Origin: Acidobacteriota bacterium
Lineage (GTDB): Bacteria; Acidobacteriota; Vicinamibacteria; Marinacidobacterales; Marinacidobacteraceae
DNA length: 39,608 bases
Reading direction: 5' to 3'
NCBI GenBank assembly: GCA_009835985.1
Contig: VXWI01000042.1
Span: forward strand, 29,252 to 68,859
In this document: in pieces, positions 7,618 through 15,374 of the stretch
Layout: every line of letters begins with the position of its first letter
Position numbering within the stretch: position 1 is the stretch's first letter
The notes under the pieces: model-generated
Told to the model about the DNA's origin: nothing
Database searches by the model: none
Seen by the model: the letters and a program-made list of their open reading frames with translations, nothing else
Position numbers and translations under genes: made by a program

Positions 7618-8721
7618 TCAGACTTTCAGGTAGATCCGCTTGCGGTCGAGGAACACCGCGATCGCCGTCCAGACCGCCACGTTCGCGAGCGCGAAACCGA
7701 GCGACCCGTTCAGCGGTCCGAGCCAGGAGGCGAAGAAGACCTCGTAGGTCCAGGTGTAGGCCGAGCCGTCGCCCCGCTCGGGGAAAAGGAGCATGGTCTT
7801 GATGACCAGCCCGGACCCCACGAACACGAGGATGGCGTTCTTTCCGAGCGACTCCAGCGGCGCGGTCCACCGCGGCGGCGCCCGCAGGTCCATGATCAGG
7901 ACGCAGCACGCCAGCATCGAGAGCGCGATCCCCGCGGTGAAGAGCACGTAGGAACTGGTCCAGAGGTTCTTGTTGATGGGCAGCCAGAAACTCCAGACCC
8001 AGCCCAGGGTCAGGAGCGCGAACCCCGCGGTGAGCAGGCCGGTCGTCTTTTGCGACGGGAGGCTCGCCGACCGCAGCCACTGCCCGCAGAAGATCCCGAG
8101 GAGGGCGGTCGCGATCGCGGGGACCGTGGAGAGCACTCCCTCGGGGTCCCAGGTGCCCTGGTAGAGCGTTCCCGGGAGGAGGACGCGGTCCAGGAAGGCC
8201 GCGATGTTCGTCCCGGGCTCGAGGTCGCCGGCCACCCCGCCCGGCGCCGGCACGAACCGCATCACGGCGGCGAAACCGACGAGGCAGACGGCCGTCAGGG
8301 CGGCGAGTCCTCGCCGGCCCAGCCACAGGAAAGCCGCCCCGGCCGCCAGGTAGACCACCCCGATCCGCTGTAGCACGCCGGGAAGCCGCAGCGAGCCGAG
8401 ATCCCCCACGAGGTGCGCAAACGGCCAGGCCGCTAGGAAGAGCCCGAGCCCGATCAGGATGGCGCTCCGCCGCAGGATCCGGAGGAAGAGCTTTCCGCGC
8501 TCGGCGCCCGCTTCGACCCGGCGGCCCAGGGAGAACGGGATGGCCACCCCGACGATGAACAGGAAGAACGGGAAGATGAAGTCCGTCGGCGTCCAGCCGT
8601 GCCAGGGCGCGTGCAGGAGCGGCGGATAGACGTGGGCCCAGCTTCCCGGGTTGTTCACCAGGATCATGCCGGCGATCGTCGCCCCGCGGAACGCGTCGAG
8701 AGAGCGGAGCCGGTTCGGCAA
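7618..8721 (-). CDS. DUF5009/HGSNAT-like membrane acyltransferase (NagX type)
   Basis: A multi-pass membrane protein of about 367 residues. It opens with the family hallmark LRSLDAFRGATIAGMILVNN, followed by a lumen/periplasm-facing WHGWTPTDFIFPFFLFIVGV block. That pattern defines the DUF5009/DUF1624 group related to human heparan-alpha-glucosaminide N-acetyltransferase, which moves acetyl groups across the membrane onto amino sugars. Bacterial members (NagX) are often linked to amino-sugar use. About ten hydrophobic helices can be read. The frame runs back into the upstream gene without an ATG or GTG near the homology start, so I chose the TTG at 8719-8721, five bases after the S41-like stop. 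That start is tentative. The acyl acceptor is unknown. Confidence 0.82.
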   Translation of the reverse strand: MPNRLRSLDAFRGATIAGMILVNNPGSWAHVYPPLLHAPWHGWTPTDFIFPFFLFIVGVAIPFSLGRRVEAGAERGKLFLRILRRSAILIGLGLFLAAWPFAHLVGDLGSLRLPGVLQRIGVVYLAAGAAFLWLGRRGLAALTAVCLVGFAAVMRFVPAPGGVAGDLEPGTNIAAFLDRVLLPGTLYQGTWDPEGVLSTVPAIATALLGIFCGQWLRSASLPSQKTTGLLTAGFALLTLGWVWSFWLPINKNLWTSSYVLFTAGIALSMLACCVLIMDLRAPPRWTAPLESLGKNAILVFVGSGLVIKTMLLFPERGDGSAYTWTYEVFFASWLGPLNGSLGFALANVAVWTAIAVFLDRKRIYLKV

Positions 8722-8726
8722 GGTCT

Positions 8727-10283
8727 TTACGGCTGCCTGAGGGCGTCCATCGCCAGTTGCAGGAGTTCCCGGTCGTAGGTTCGGAAGTTCTCCCGGGTCA
8801 ACGGCACGTAGATGTCCGGCACCACCGGGTTGCCTTCGAGGATCTCGGTGTTGGGGCGCAGGGTGTGCCCGATGTTCCACATGAACTCCGCCACCGGCCG
8901 GTCCGTCCCGGGGAAGGTGAGCACTTCCTCGTGCTCCCAGGTGTTGCTGTAGCCGCCGGTCGGCATCCCGATGACCACGGCCAGCTCGTTGTCGGCGAAC
9001 ATCGAGAGGAACTGGTCCAGGTGCGAGCCTCCGTGCGGCCCGCCGATGATCGCGGTGCGGCCCCGGAAGTGGACCGGCGCCGGTTCCAGCGTCCCGCCGG
9101 CGTCCCGGGGCAGGTGGGCCAGCTTGAACGGGGTGGGCGGCGTGTATGCGTCGCCCCGGCGGATCGCCTCCGCGGCGTCGGTCCGCGCCCAGTCGATCAG
9201 CCAGCTCCGGCTGAGGTTGAGCCCGAAGATGTCGGGCGCGTCCTCATCCACCTCGAGGTTCTGGAAGCGTTCGATGAGCGCCTCGCCGGCGTCGCTGATG
9301 CGGACGTTTCCGAACGTCGTGCGGAAGGGCCGGCTCACGAGCCGCTGGATCGCGTAGGCGCCGAAGGAGCCGCCGCTGCTCCCCCGGACGTCGATGATCA
9401 GGTCGTGGTCGAGAAGCTCGTCCCGCTCCGCGAGTTCCATGAGGTCCATGACGTCCTGGATCAGCGAGCGCTCGAAGTCGAGCCACTGGAGCAGGACGAT
9501 CCGTTCCCCAGCGTTCACGTGGACGTGGAAGTTCTCCCTTTCCATCACCGGTTCGAACCCCTCGTAGTCGGGCTCCAGCGCGACGGTGTTCGTGTCGCGG
9601 TCCCCGTAGGGCAGGGATACGTCGTAGCGGTCGCCGGCAGCGTCCTCCAGGGTCAGGTGCAGTGTCTCGAGGTAGAGCTGCGGCGGAACGTTCCGCACCA
9701 TCAGGGGTAGCTCGCGCGCCATGTGCCAATACAGGCCGTAGCGCGTCGAGTGCCGGATCCACTGCGTGAACTCGGCGACGTAATCGGGGACAGGCCGGCC
9801 GTTCACGGCCACGATGAGGTCTCCGGGTTCGGGGGAAGGCAGGTCCAGACCGACCCGGGCCACGAAGAACTGCGGATCGTTCAGGTCGGAGAAGTCGGGA
9901 AGGACGAGGACCGGCGCCGCGAGGCCGGGCGTCTCGGGAACCGTCAGGCCGCCCTCCACCCGGTTCACGCTCAGGTGGCGGTCCCGGCGCGCGTTCGACA
10001 GCTTCACCAGCGCGTAGAAGAGTCGCTCCTCGGTTTCGGCGGCAACGAACTCCGATCGGAGCGCCCTCATTTCTTCAAGCGCCGAGAAGGAACCGGCGTC
10101 CTCCTTGACCTCGGAGAACGCCTCGCGCCGCTCGGTCTTCTCGACGATCTCGTCGAAGAGGGTCTCGAGCTGCTCCACCGAAACCGCGAGCGGCGTGCCG
10201 GGTGGCTCTTCGGGCGCCCCGCAACCCGCGGATGCGCCCATGGCCGCCAGACACAGCGTCGCGACGGCGAAACGCGTTCCCAC
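8727..10283 (-). CDS. S41-like peptidase lipoprotein
   Basis: A 518-residue lipoprotein (GTG start after an AGGAG site; signal ends ASAGC). It has the S41 (C-terminal processing/tricorn-core) layout: an N-terminal helical region with RDRHLSV, a PDZ-like segment around DLIVAVNGRPVPDYV, the core strand DLIIDVRGSSGGSF, and GGPHGGSHLDQF where the nucleophile Ser normally sits. The usual catalytic Lys of CtpA-type enzymes is not visible in the following block (GMPTGGYSNTW). If it is active, a tricorn-type Ser-His arrangement is more likely. It lies five bases upstream of the DUF5009 gene and is divergent from the PQ-loop gene across 47 bases. Confidence 0.8.
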   Translation of the reverse strand: MGTRFAVATLCLAAMGASAGCGAPEEPPGTPLAVSVEQLETLFDEIVEKTERREAFSEVKEDAGSFSALEEMRALRSEFVAAETEERLFYALVKLSNARRDRHLSVNRVEGGLTVPETPGLAAPVLVLPDFSDLNDPQFFVARVGLDLPSPEPGDLIVAVNGRPVPDYVAEFTQWIRHSTRYGLYWHMARELPLMVRNVPPQLYLETLHLTLEDAAGDRYDVSLPYGDRDTNTVALEPDYEGFEPVMERENFHVHVNAGERIVLLQWLDFERSLIQDVMDLMELAERDELLDHDLIIDVRGSSGGSFGAYAIQRLVSRPFRTTFGNVRISDAGEALIERFQNLEVDEDAPDIFGLNLSRSWLIDWARTDAAEAIRRGDAYTPPTPFKLAHLPRDAGGTLEPAPVHFRGRTAIIGGPHGGSHLDQFLSMFADNELAVVIGMPTGGYSNTWEHEEVLTFPGTDRPVAEFMWNIGHTLRPNTEILEGNPVVPDIYVPLTRENFRTYDRELLQLAMDALRQP

Positions 10284-10330
10284 AGGCTCCTAGCCTAAGG
10301 GACCGTGGGCCGCATAGTCTTGGACCCCTC

Positions 10331-10903
10331 GTGCCGCCGTTCACCGTTGTCGCCGGATGGGTGGCCGGCGTGCTGTCGCTGGTGGCGTTCGTCCCCTACA
10401 TCGTGGCCATCCTGCGCGGCGAGACCCGCCCGAACCGGGCCACCTGGTGGATCTGGACGACGACCGGCGCCGTCCTCCTCGCCAGCTACTACTTCTCCGG
10501 GGCCGAAACCACCATCTGGGTGGCGGTGAGCTATTTCGTCGCGTCCCTGGTGACGGCGGTGCTGAGCATCCGCTACGGCGAGGGCGGTTCGACCCGCCTC
10601 GACCGCGGCTGCCTCATGGGCGCCGGCGCCGGTCTCCTGCTCTGGTGGCTGTTCGACAATCCGGTGGTGGCGCTGGTGACGACGCTCGGCGTCGACTTCG
10701 CGGGCGCCGTCCCGACCATAAGAAAGGCCTGGGTCGCGCCGCACACCGAGGACCGCCTCGCCTGGGCGCTCTTCATCGCGGGGAACACCTTCAACCTGGT
10801 GGCGGTGGATCGCTGGGAGTTCGCCATCGCGATCTATCCGATCTACTTCTTCCTGGCCAGCGGGACCATCGCGGCGCTCGTGCTCCGGCCGAGAGCCAAG
10901 TGA
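10331..10903 (+). CDS. Seven-helix PQ-loop (SWEET-like) membrane protein
   Basis: A 190-residue membrane protein with seven readable hydrophobic helices arranged three-one-three. Two PQ-loop-like repeats occur: FVPYIVAILRGETRPNRATW in the first half and GAVPTIRKAWVAPHTEDRLAW in the second. This is the architecture of SWEET/PQ-loop small-solute transporters. The homology begins at the GTG at 10331. No good Shine-Dalgarno precedes it, and only 47 bases separate it from the divergent S41-like start, so the message may be leaderless. It is 13 bases upstream of the glutamine-synthetase-like gene and probably opens that operon, perhaps moving its substrate. The transported molecule is unknown. Confidence 0.77.
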   Translation: MPPFTVVAGWVAGVLSLVAFVPYIVAILRGETRPNRATWWIWTTTGAVLLASYYFSGAETTIWVAVSYFVASLVTAVLSIRYGEGGSTRLDRGCLMGAGAGLLLWWLFDNPVVALVTTLGVDFAGAVPTIRKAWVAPHTEDRLAWALFIAGNTFNLVAVDRWEFAIAIYPIYFFLASGTIAALVLRPRAK

Positions 10904-10916
10904 TACAACCCGCGCC

Positions 10917-12197
10917 GTGACCGACCAGCCCTATCGCCGCATCCGGGCGCTCTGGCCCGACCATCTCGGGCTCGCCCGCGGCAAGCTCCTCCTCCCTGGC
11001 GCCGCCGAGACCGGGCACTGCCTCGCCACCTTCGCGCTCGGCTTCGACCGGGAGATGGACGCCTATCCCAACTCGGGCCTCCTCGACGGGTTGCCCGACA
11101 TGCGCGCGGTCTTCGATCCGGCTGCGGTCCGGCCGGGCTGGAGCGACGGGACCGGGGTGGTGGTTGCCGACCTGGAGCAGCACGGCAAGCCGCTCGAACG
11201 CTCCTCTCGCCGGATCCTGAAGCGGGCGGTCGCGGGGCACGAGGCCGATGGCTGGCGTCCCGTCGTCGGTATCGAGCTGGAAGCGTTCCTGCTGCAGCCG
11301 GACGGGGAGGGCGGGTTCCGGCCGGTCCACACGCCCGGGTCGCACGTCTACGGGTCCGGCCCGCTCATGGACCCCGGCGGGGTCATGGAGGCGGTGCTCG
11401 ACGCCGCCGACCGCTGCGGGATCGTGCTGGAGTCCTTCCACAGCGAGTACGACGACGGGCAGTTCGAGCTGACCCTCGGAAAGAACGACGCCCTCGCCGC
11501 CGCCGACGAGGCGTTCCTCTTCAAGCTGCTCGCCCGCGAGGTGGCCGCCGAGCGCGGCTACCACCTCACCTTCATCGGCAAACCCTTCAGCGACCGCGGC
11601 GGCTCCGGACTGCACGTCAATCTCAGCCTCGAAGAGGGCGGGAAGAACGTCTTCGACGATCCGGGTGGCGAGGGCGGGTTCTCGCAGCTCGCCTGGTCCG
11701 CGGTGGCCGGGATGCTGCACCACCACCGGGGACTCGCCGGGGCGGTGGCCCCTACGGTGAACGCCTACCGGCGGCTCCGCCCCGGGCAGATGAGCGGCTA
11801 CTGGGCCAACTGGGGCCACGACCACCGCGGCTGCGCGGTGCGGATTCCGCTGGAGCGCGGGGCCGGATCGCGGATCGAGCATCGGCTCGCCGACGGGTCC
11901 TGCGGTCCGCACCTCGGGGTGGCGGCCACGCTGCTGGCCGCCCGGCTCGGCATCCAGGGCGCGATGACGCCGCCCCCCGAGGAGAAAGGCGACTGCCTCG
12001 AGGCGTCGGAATGCCAAATCACGGTCGCCGACGACCTGGGACGGGCCCTCGACGATCTGCAGGCAGATCAGGATCTCGTGAACGCCTTCGGGGAGGAGTT
12101 CGTGCAGATGCACGTCACCGTGAAGCGCCGGGAGTGGGAACGGTTCCGCGCCCACACCACCGACTGGGAGAAGCGCGAATACCTCCCGTATCTCTGA
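10917..12197 (+). CDS. Glutamine-synthetase-like gamma-glutamyl ligase
   Basis: A 426-residue cytoplasmic ligase of the glutamine synthetase superfamily (GTG start). Signature parts are the short N-terminal domain with LWPDHLGLARGK and RPGWSDGTGVVVADL, the metal-binding GIELEAFLL, the GGSGLHVNLSL ATP-site strand, and GSRIEHRLADGSCGPHLGVA near the end. Its divergence from true GlnA, together with its context, points to the gamma-glutamylation group. In that group PuuA acts on putrescine, IpuC on isopropylamine and the AtdA1/TdnQ type on aniline; they join glutamate to an amine using ATP. It is followed 25 bases later by a P450 gene and then by ring-cleavage genes. The amine substrate is inferred to exist but cannot be named. 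Confidence 0.85.
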   Translation: MTDQPYRRIRALWPDHLGLARGKLLLPGAAETGHCLATFALGFDREMDAYPNSGLLDGLPDMRAVFDPAAVRPGWSDGTGVVVADLEQHGKPLERSSRRILKRAVAGHEADGWRPVVGIELEAFLLQPDGEGGFRPVHTPGSHVYGSGPLMDPGGVMEAVLDAADRCGIVLESFHSEYDDGQFELTLGKNDALAAADEAFLFKLLAREVAAERGYHLTFIGKPFSDRGGSGLHVNLSLEEGGKNVFDDPGGEGGFSQLAWSAVAGMLHHHRGLAGAVAPTVNAYRRLRPGQMSGYWANWGHDHRGCAVRIPLERGAGSRIEHRLADGSCGPHLGVAATLLAARLGIQGAMTPPPEEKGDCLEASECQITVADDLGRALDDLQADQDLVNAFGEEFVQMHVTVKRREWERFRAHTTDWEKREYLPYL

Positions 12198-12222
12198 TCC
12201 GCTTCCGGACGGCAGCCTGCCC

Positions 12223-13392
12223 GTGAGCTTCGCCGCCACCGTCACCGCCGAGGACCTCGACCGGGACCCGGACCCCATCCTCGCCCGCCTGCGCGAGGAG
12301 GAACCGGTGGCCTGGATTCCGGCGCTCGAGATGTGGTTCGTGACCCGCTGGGACGACGTCCAGGCCATGGAGGACCACCCCGAGATCTTCAGCGCCTGCA
12401 CCGAGCCGAGTTTCCTGGCGCGGACGCTCGGCGAGAACATGCTGACGCTGGATCCCCCCGCGTGCACGCGGCTCCAGAAAGCCTGTAAGCCGCCTTTCCT
12501 GCGCGCCGGGCGGAGCGGTTCCTTCGCGGAGACGGAACTCCCGGCGATGTGCGACCGCCTGATCGAGTCCATGCGTGACGACGGCGAGGCGGACATCATC
12601 GCGGGGTACGCAGCCCTCGTGAGCGCGGGTTCGCTCGCCACCGTGCTGGGGCTCGACGCCTACGACTTCCGCGAGGTCTGGGACTGGTGCGAGGGGCTCT
12701 GCATCGGGGTCGCCAACTTCGAGCACGAGCCCGAAGCGTTTGCGGTCGGCCGCCGCGCCGCGGACGCGGTGGAGGCCGCCGTGTTGGTCCGGCTCGACGA
12801 GCTCCGGGAACGTCCCGAAGCCTGTGGCCTGCTCCACATCCTGCAGGCGGAGCAGAACCTCACCGCGGCGGAGATCGTGAACAACGTCCGGCTGATGATC
12901 TCCGGGGGCATCAACGAGCCCCGGGACGGCATCGGCCTCGTGGTCTGGACGATGCTCTCCGACGACGGCCTCCGCGAACAGGCGCTCGCGAGCCCCGCGG
13001 GGATGCGGCGGCTGGTGGACGAGGTGCTCCGCCGCTACACGCCCGTCGGCACCATCACCCGCACCACCACCCGGGAGACGGCACTCGCCGGAGTGCGCCT
13101 CCCGGAGGGCGTCCTCGTCTCCGGCATCCTCCGTGCGGCGAACCTCGACCCGGCCCGCTTCCGCGACCCGGAACGGCTCGATCCCACCCGCACCGAGGGC
13201 GGGAACGCGGCCTTCGCGCTCGGGGTCCACCGCTGCATCGGCGAGTGGCTCGGGCGCCAGGAGATCCGGATCGGCGCGGAACGTCTCTTCCGGAATCTCC
13301 CGGGCCTGCGGCTGCACCCGGAGGAAGAGGTGGCGCTTCGCGGCTTCGAGTTCCGGGGTCCGAAGAGCGTTCGGGTGGTCTGGGACACTTGA
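12223..13392 (+). CDS. Cytochrome P450
   Basis: A 389-residue soluble bacterial P450 (GTG start). The haem-binding loop FALGVHRCIGEW places the axial Cys at residue 338 (codon 13234-13236). The K-helix E-x-x-R is in EVLRRYTP. The I-helix reads SGGINEPRDGIG, in which the usual Thr of the acid-alcohol pair is replaced by Pro233. It needs external ferredoxin and reductase partners, and none is encoded nearby. It sits between the gamma-glutamyl ligase and the acetoacetate-decarboxylase-fold gene (eight-base gap). Hydroxylation or dealkylation of the ligase product or a later aromatic intermediate is therefore a reasonable inference. Confidence 0.93.
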   Translation: MSFAATVTAEDLDRDPDPILARLREEEPVAWIPALEMWFVTRWDDVQAMEDHPEIFSACTEPSFLARTLGENMLTLDPPACTRLQKACKPPFLRAGRSGSFAETELPAMCDRLIESMRDDGEADIIAGYAALVSAGSLATVLGLDAYDFREVWDWCEGLCIGVANFEHEPEAFAVGRRAADAVEAAVLVRLDELRERPEACGLLHILQAEQNLTAAEIVNNVRLMISGGINEPRDGIGLVVWTMLSDDGLREQALASPAGMRRLVDEVLRRYTPVGTITRTTTRETALAGVRLPEGVLVSGILRAANLDPARFRDPERLDPTRTEGGNAAFALGVHRCIGEWLGRQEIRIGAERLFRNLPGLRLHPEEEVALRGFEFRGPKSVRVVWDT

Positions 13393-13400
13393 GCAGCGCC

Positions 13401-14192
13401 GTGACCGCCGGATTCCTCTTCCCCCGGACGCCCACCGGGAGGGCCTCTCTGCTCCCGCCGCCGCCTTGGCACTACTCGGGGGAGATGCTGACCATCGAGT
13501 ACCTCGCCTCGCCCGGCGCGGTGGCGGCACTGCTTCCGGCGCCGCTCGAGCCGGTGGCCGACCGCCCGGACGCGGTGGCCGCCGTCTGGGCCGAGTGGCA
13601 GTGGAAGAGCGAGTCGGGAAGCGAGGAACTCGACCCCGTGCGCTCCCAGTACAAGGAGTGCCTGCTGGTGGTCCGCTGCCGCTATCGGGACCAGGACTGG
13701 TCGCGCTGCGTCTTCATCTGGGTGGACCAGGACGCGTCGCTGCTGCGCGGTCACATCCAGGGCTATCCCAAGAAACTCGGGGAGATCTGGATGACCCGGC
13801 CGGCGCTCATCGGCTGCGCCGGACCGCGGCTGGCCCCCGGCGGCCGCTTCGGCGCGACCGTGGCGGCGGGCTCCCGCCGGCTCATGGAGGCGGAGTTCAC
13901 GATCACCGGCGAAGCGGAGAACGCGGGCTTCGTGAACGCCCATCCCATGCTGCACCACCGGCTCCTCCCGAACGTGGAGGCGGACGGGGGCGACGCCCTC
14001 CACGAGCTCGTCAAGGTGAGTTCGGAGGTGGAACTCGGGACCGCGTACGTCGGTGACGCCTCGCTCCGGGTCTTCCCTTCGCCCACCGAGGAACTCCTGT
14101 CGCTCGCGCCCCGCGAAATGCTCGGTGGCTGCTGGCGGCGGGTCGGCCTTACCTTCCGCGGGGGCGAGACACTCTCTCGCGCTCAGGAGTAA
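13401..14192 (+). CDS. Acetoacetate decarboxylase-fold enzyme
   Basis: A protein of about 263 residues. The block GHIQGYPKKLGEIWMTR matches the Schiff-base lysine region of acetoacetate decarboxylase (Lys124/Lys125 counted from the GTG at 13401). The family's N-terminal WHYSGEMLTIEYLASPGAV and acidic VWAEWQW region are also present. Members decarboxylate acetoacetate or act as Schiff-base aldolase/dehydratases on keto acids. Placed directly before a ring-cleavage dioxygenase, it could process a keto-acid ring-fission product. I used the GTG eight bases after the P450 stop. A TTG at 13389 overlapping that stop is the alternative. The true substrate is unknown. Confidence 0.84.
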   Translation: MTAGFLFPRTPTGRASLLPPPPWHYSGEMLTIEYLASPGAVAALLPAPLEPVADRPDAVAAVWAEWQWKSESGSEELDPVRSQYKECLLVVRCRYRDQDWSRCVFIWVDQDASLLRGHIQGYPKKLGEIWMTRPALIGCAGPRLAPGGRFGATVAAGSRRLMEAEFTITGEAENAGFVNAHPMLHHRLLPNVEADGGDALHELVKVSSEVELGTAYVGDASLRVFPSPTEELLSLAPREMLGGCWRRVGLTFRGGETLSRAQE

Positions 14193-14195
14193 TCC

Positions 14196-15068
14196 ATGGC
14201 GGTTGTCGGCTTCGGCCTCCTCTCCCACGTCCCGACGATCATGCTGCCCGAGGAAGTGCGGCGGGAGTTGAACGAGGGCAGGGAGATCAGCCTGGTTCCC
14301 GGTCTCCGCCGCCTCCGAACCGAGGTGTTCGACGAGCTGGAACCCGAGACCTTCGTCATCTTCGATACCCACTGGGCGAGCACCGTAGAGCACCTGCTGG
14401 CGGCGCAGGCGCGCCGTTCCGGCCGCTACACCTCGGACGAGCTTCCCCGCGGGATGCACGGCGTTCCCTACGACTATCCCGGCGATCCCGAACTGGCCCA
14501 TGCGGCGGAGGCCGCGGCGCACCGGCTTGGGCAACCCGCGCACGCTTCGGAAGACCCCTACCTCCCCGTTCACTATCCGACGATCAACCTGCTCCACTAC
14601 CTCTGGCGCGGCGAGCGCGTGGTCTCGGTGAGTTGCTGCCAGACGGGGACCACGCCCGACTTCCTGTCCATGGGGCAGGCGATCGGTGAGGCGGTGGAAG
14701 AGACCGGCCGGCGGACGGTGCTGCTTGCTTCCGGGGGGATGAGCCACCGGTTCTGGCCTTTGCCGGAACTCCCGCTCCACGAGGCGTCCGATCCGGTGCA
14801 CGTGCGGACTCCCGAAGCCCGCGCCGCCGACGAGGAGCGGCTTGAGTGGCTGCAGGCGGGCGATCATCGGCGGGTTCTCGAGACGATGGACGACTACGCG
14901 CGCTTCGCCCCGGAAGGCCGCTTCGGCCATTACCTGATGGCCGTCGCCGCCGCCGGTGGCGCCGACTGCACCGCTCCGGGCCGGCTGTATTCCGACTACG
15001 AGAACGCGGTGGGAACCGGACAGGTCCACGTGTGGTTCGATCGGCCTCAGTCCGGCTGGACAGCGTAG
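14196..15068 (+). CDS. Class III extradiol ring-cleavage dioxygenase, HpaD-like
   Basis: A 290-residue LigB-fold dioxygenase. It follows E. coli HpaD (3,4-dihydroxyphenylacetate 2,3-dioxygenase) segment by segment: FDTHW, YTSDELPRGM, YDYPGDPELAHAAEAAAHRLG, LLASGGMSHRF, DDYARFAPEGRFGHYLM and GTGQVHVWF. Candidate Fe(II) ligands are His11, His59 and Glu269. These enzymes open catechol rings next to the diol using O2. The ATG has a strong Shine-Dalgarno (AGGAG) and begins three bases after the decarboxylase-fold stop, so translation is likely coupled. The rest of the homoprotocatechuate pathway (HpaEFGHI) is not visible here, so the catechol may differ from homoprotocatechuate. Confidence 0.9.
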   Translation: MAVVGFGLLSHVPTIMLPEEVRRELNEGREISLVPGLRRLRTEVFDELEPETFVIFDTHWASTVEHLLAAQARRSGRYTSDELPRGMHGVPYDYPGDPELAHAAEAAAHRLGQPAHASEDPYLPVHYPTINLLHYLWRGERVVSVSCCQTGTTPDFLSMGQAIGEAVEETGRRTVLLASGGMSHRFWPLPELPLHEASDPVHVRTPEARAADEERLEWLQAGDHRRVLETMDDYARFAPEGRFGHYLMAVAAAGGADCTAPGRLYSDYENAVGTGQVHVWFDRPQSGWTA

Positions 15069-15374
15069 TCGGCGCACTCGCGGAATCACGCGCCGCCGAC
15101 GGGCGTAGTGGTCCGGGAGGCATGGGAACGCCGGCTTCAGCCGGCACCGCACGCCGAAGGCGGGCGGCGAGACGGACCTGATTCGCGGGGATGGCTCGGC
15201 TGCGCGCGCGAGTGCACCCGGGGTAGCGACGAACCGCCCGCGGCCCTGTGGGCCGCTGTGCCGGCTGAAGCCGGCGCTCCAAGCCGGCGGCGCCATCACG
15301 GCTGTTGGCGCACCCGCGGGTGCTCGCCTGGCGAATCGCGTGATCGGTATGCTGCGCCGAACGGGGGAGCATCC
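15069..15374. other. 306-base gap holding an inverted repeat pair and a palindrome
   Basis: No supported gene. It contains the paired dispersed repeat at 15124-15281. It also holds a perfect 14-base palindrome, GCACCCGCGGGTGC (15310-15323), about 50 bases before the amidase ATG, which could be an operator or a small hairpin in the leader. Confidence 0.6.
15124..15281. repeat. REP/BIME-like element: inverted pair of two-hairpin repeats
   Basis: The left arm begins GGGAACGCCGGCTTCAGCCG (15124 onward). The right arm (15236-15281) is its reverse-complement form ending CCGGCGCTCC. About 60 bases lie between. Compensating changes (CTTCAG in place of CCTCCG in both arms) keep the hairpins paired. 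Confidence 0.8.

Noticed and set aside
10791..12641. Open leftward frame of 616 codons under the glutamine-synthetase-like gene
   Set aside because: Antisense shadow; the plus strand shows conserved ligase motifs.
10917..15068. Natural-product biosynthetic cluster around the P450
   Set aside because: No synthase, synthetase or tailoring set is present; a ring-cleavage dioxygenase and a GS-like ligase fit catabolism better.
15124..15281. Possible integron attC site or CRISPR-like repeat
   Set aside because: No integrase or cas gene is present, spacing is irregular, and the same hairpin arms recur singly elsewhere as expected for REP-like repeats.
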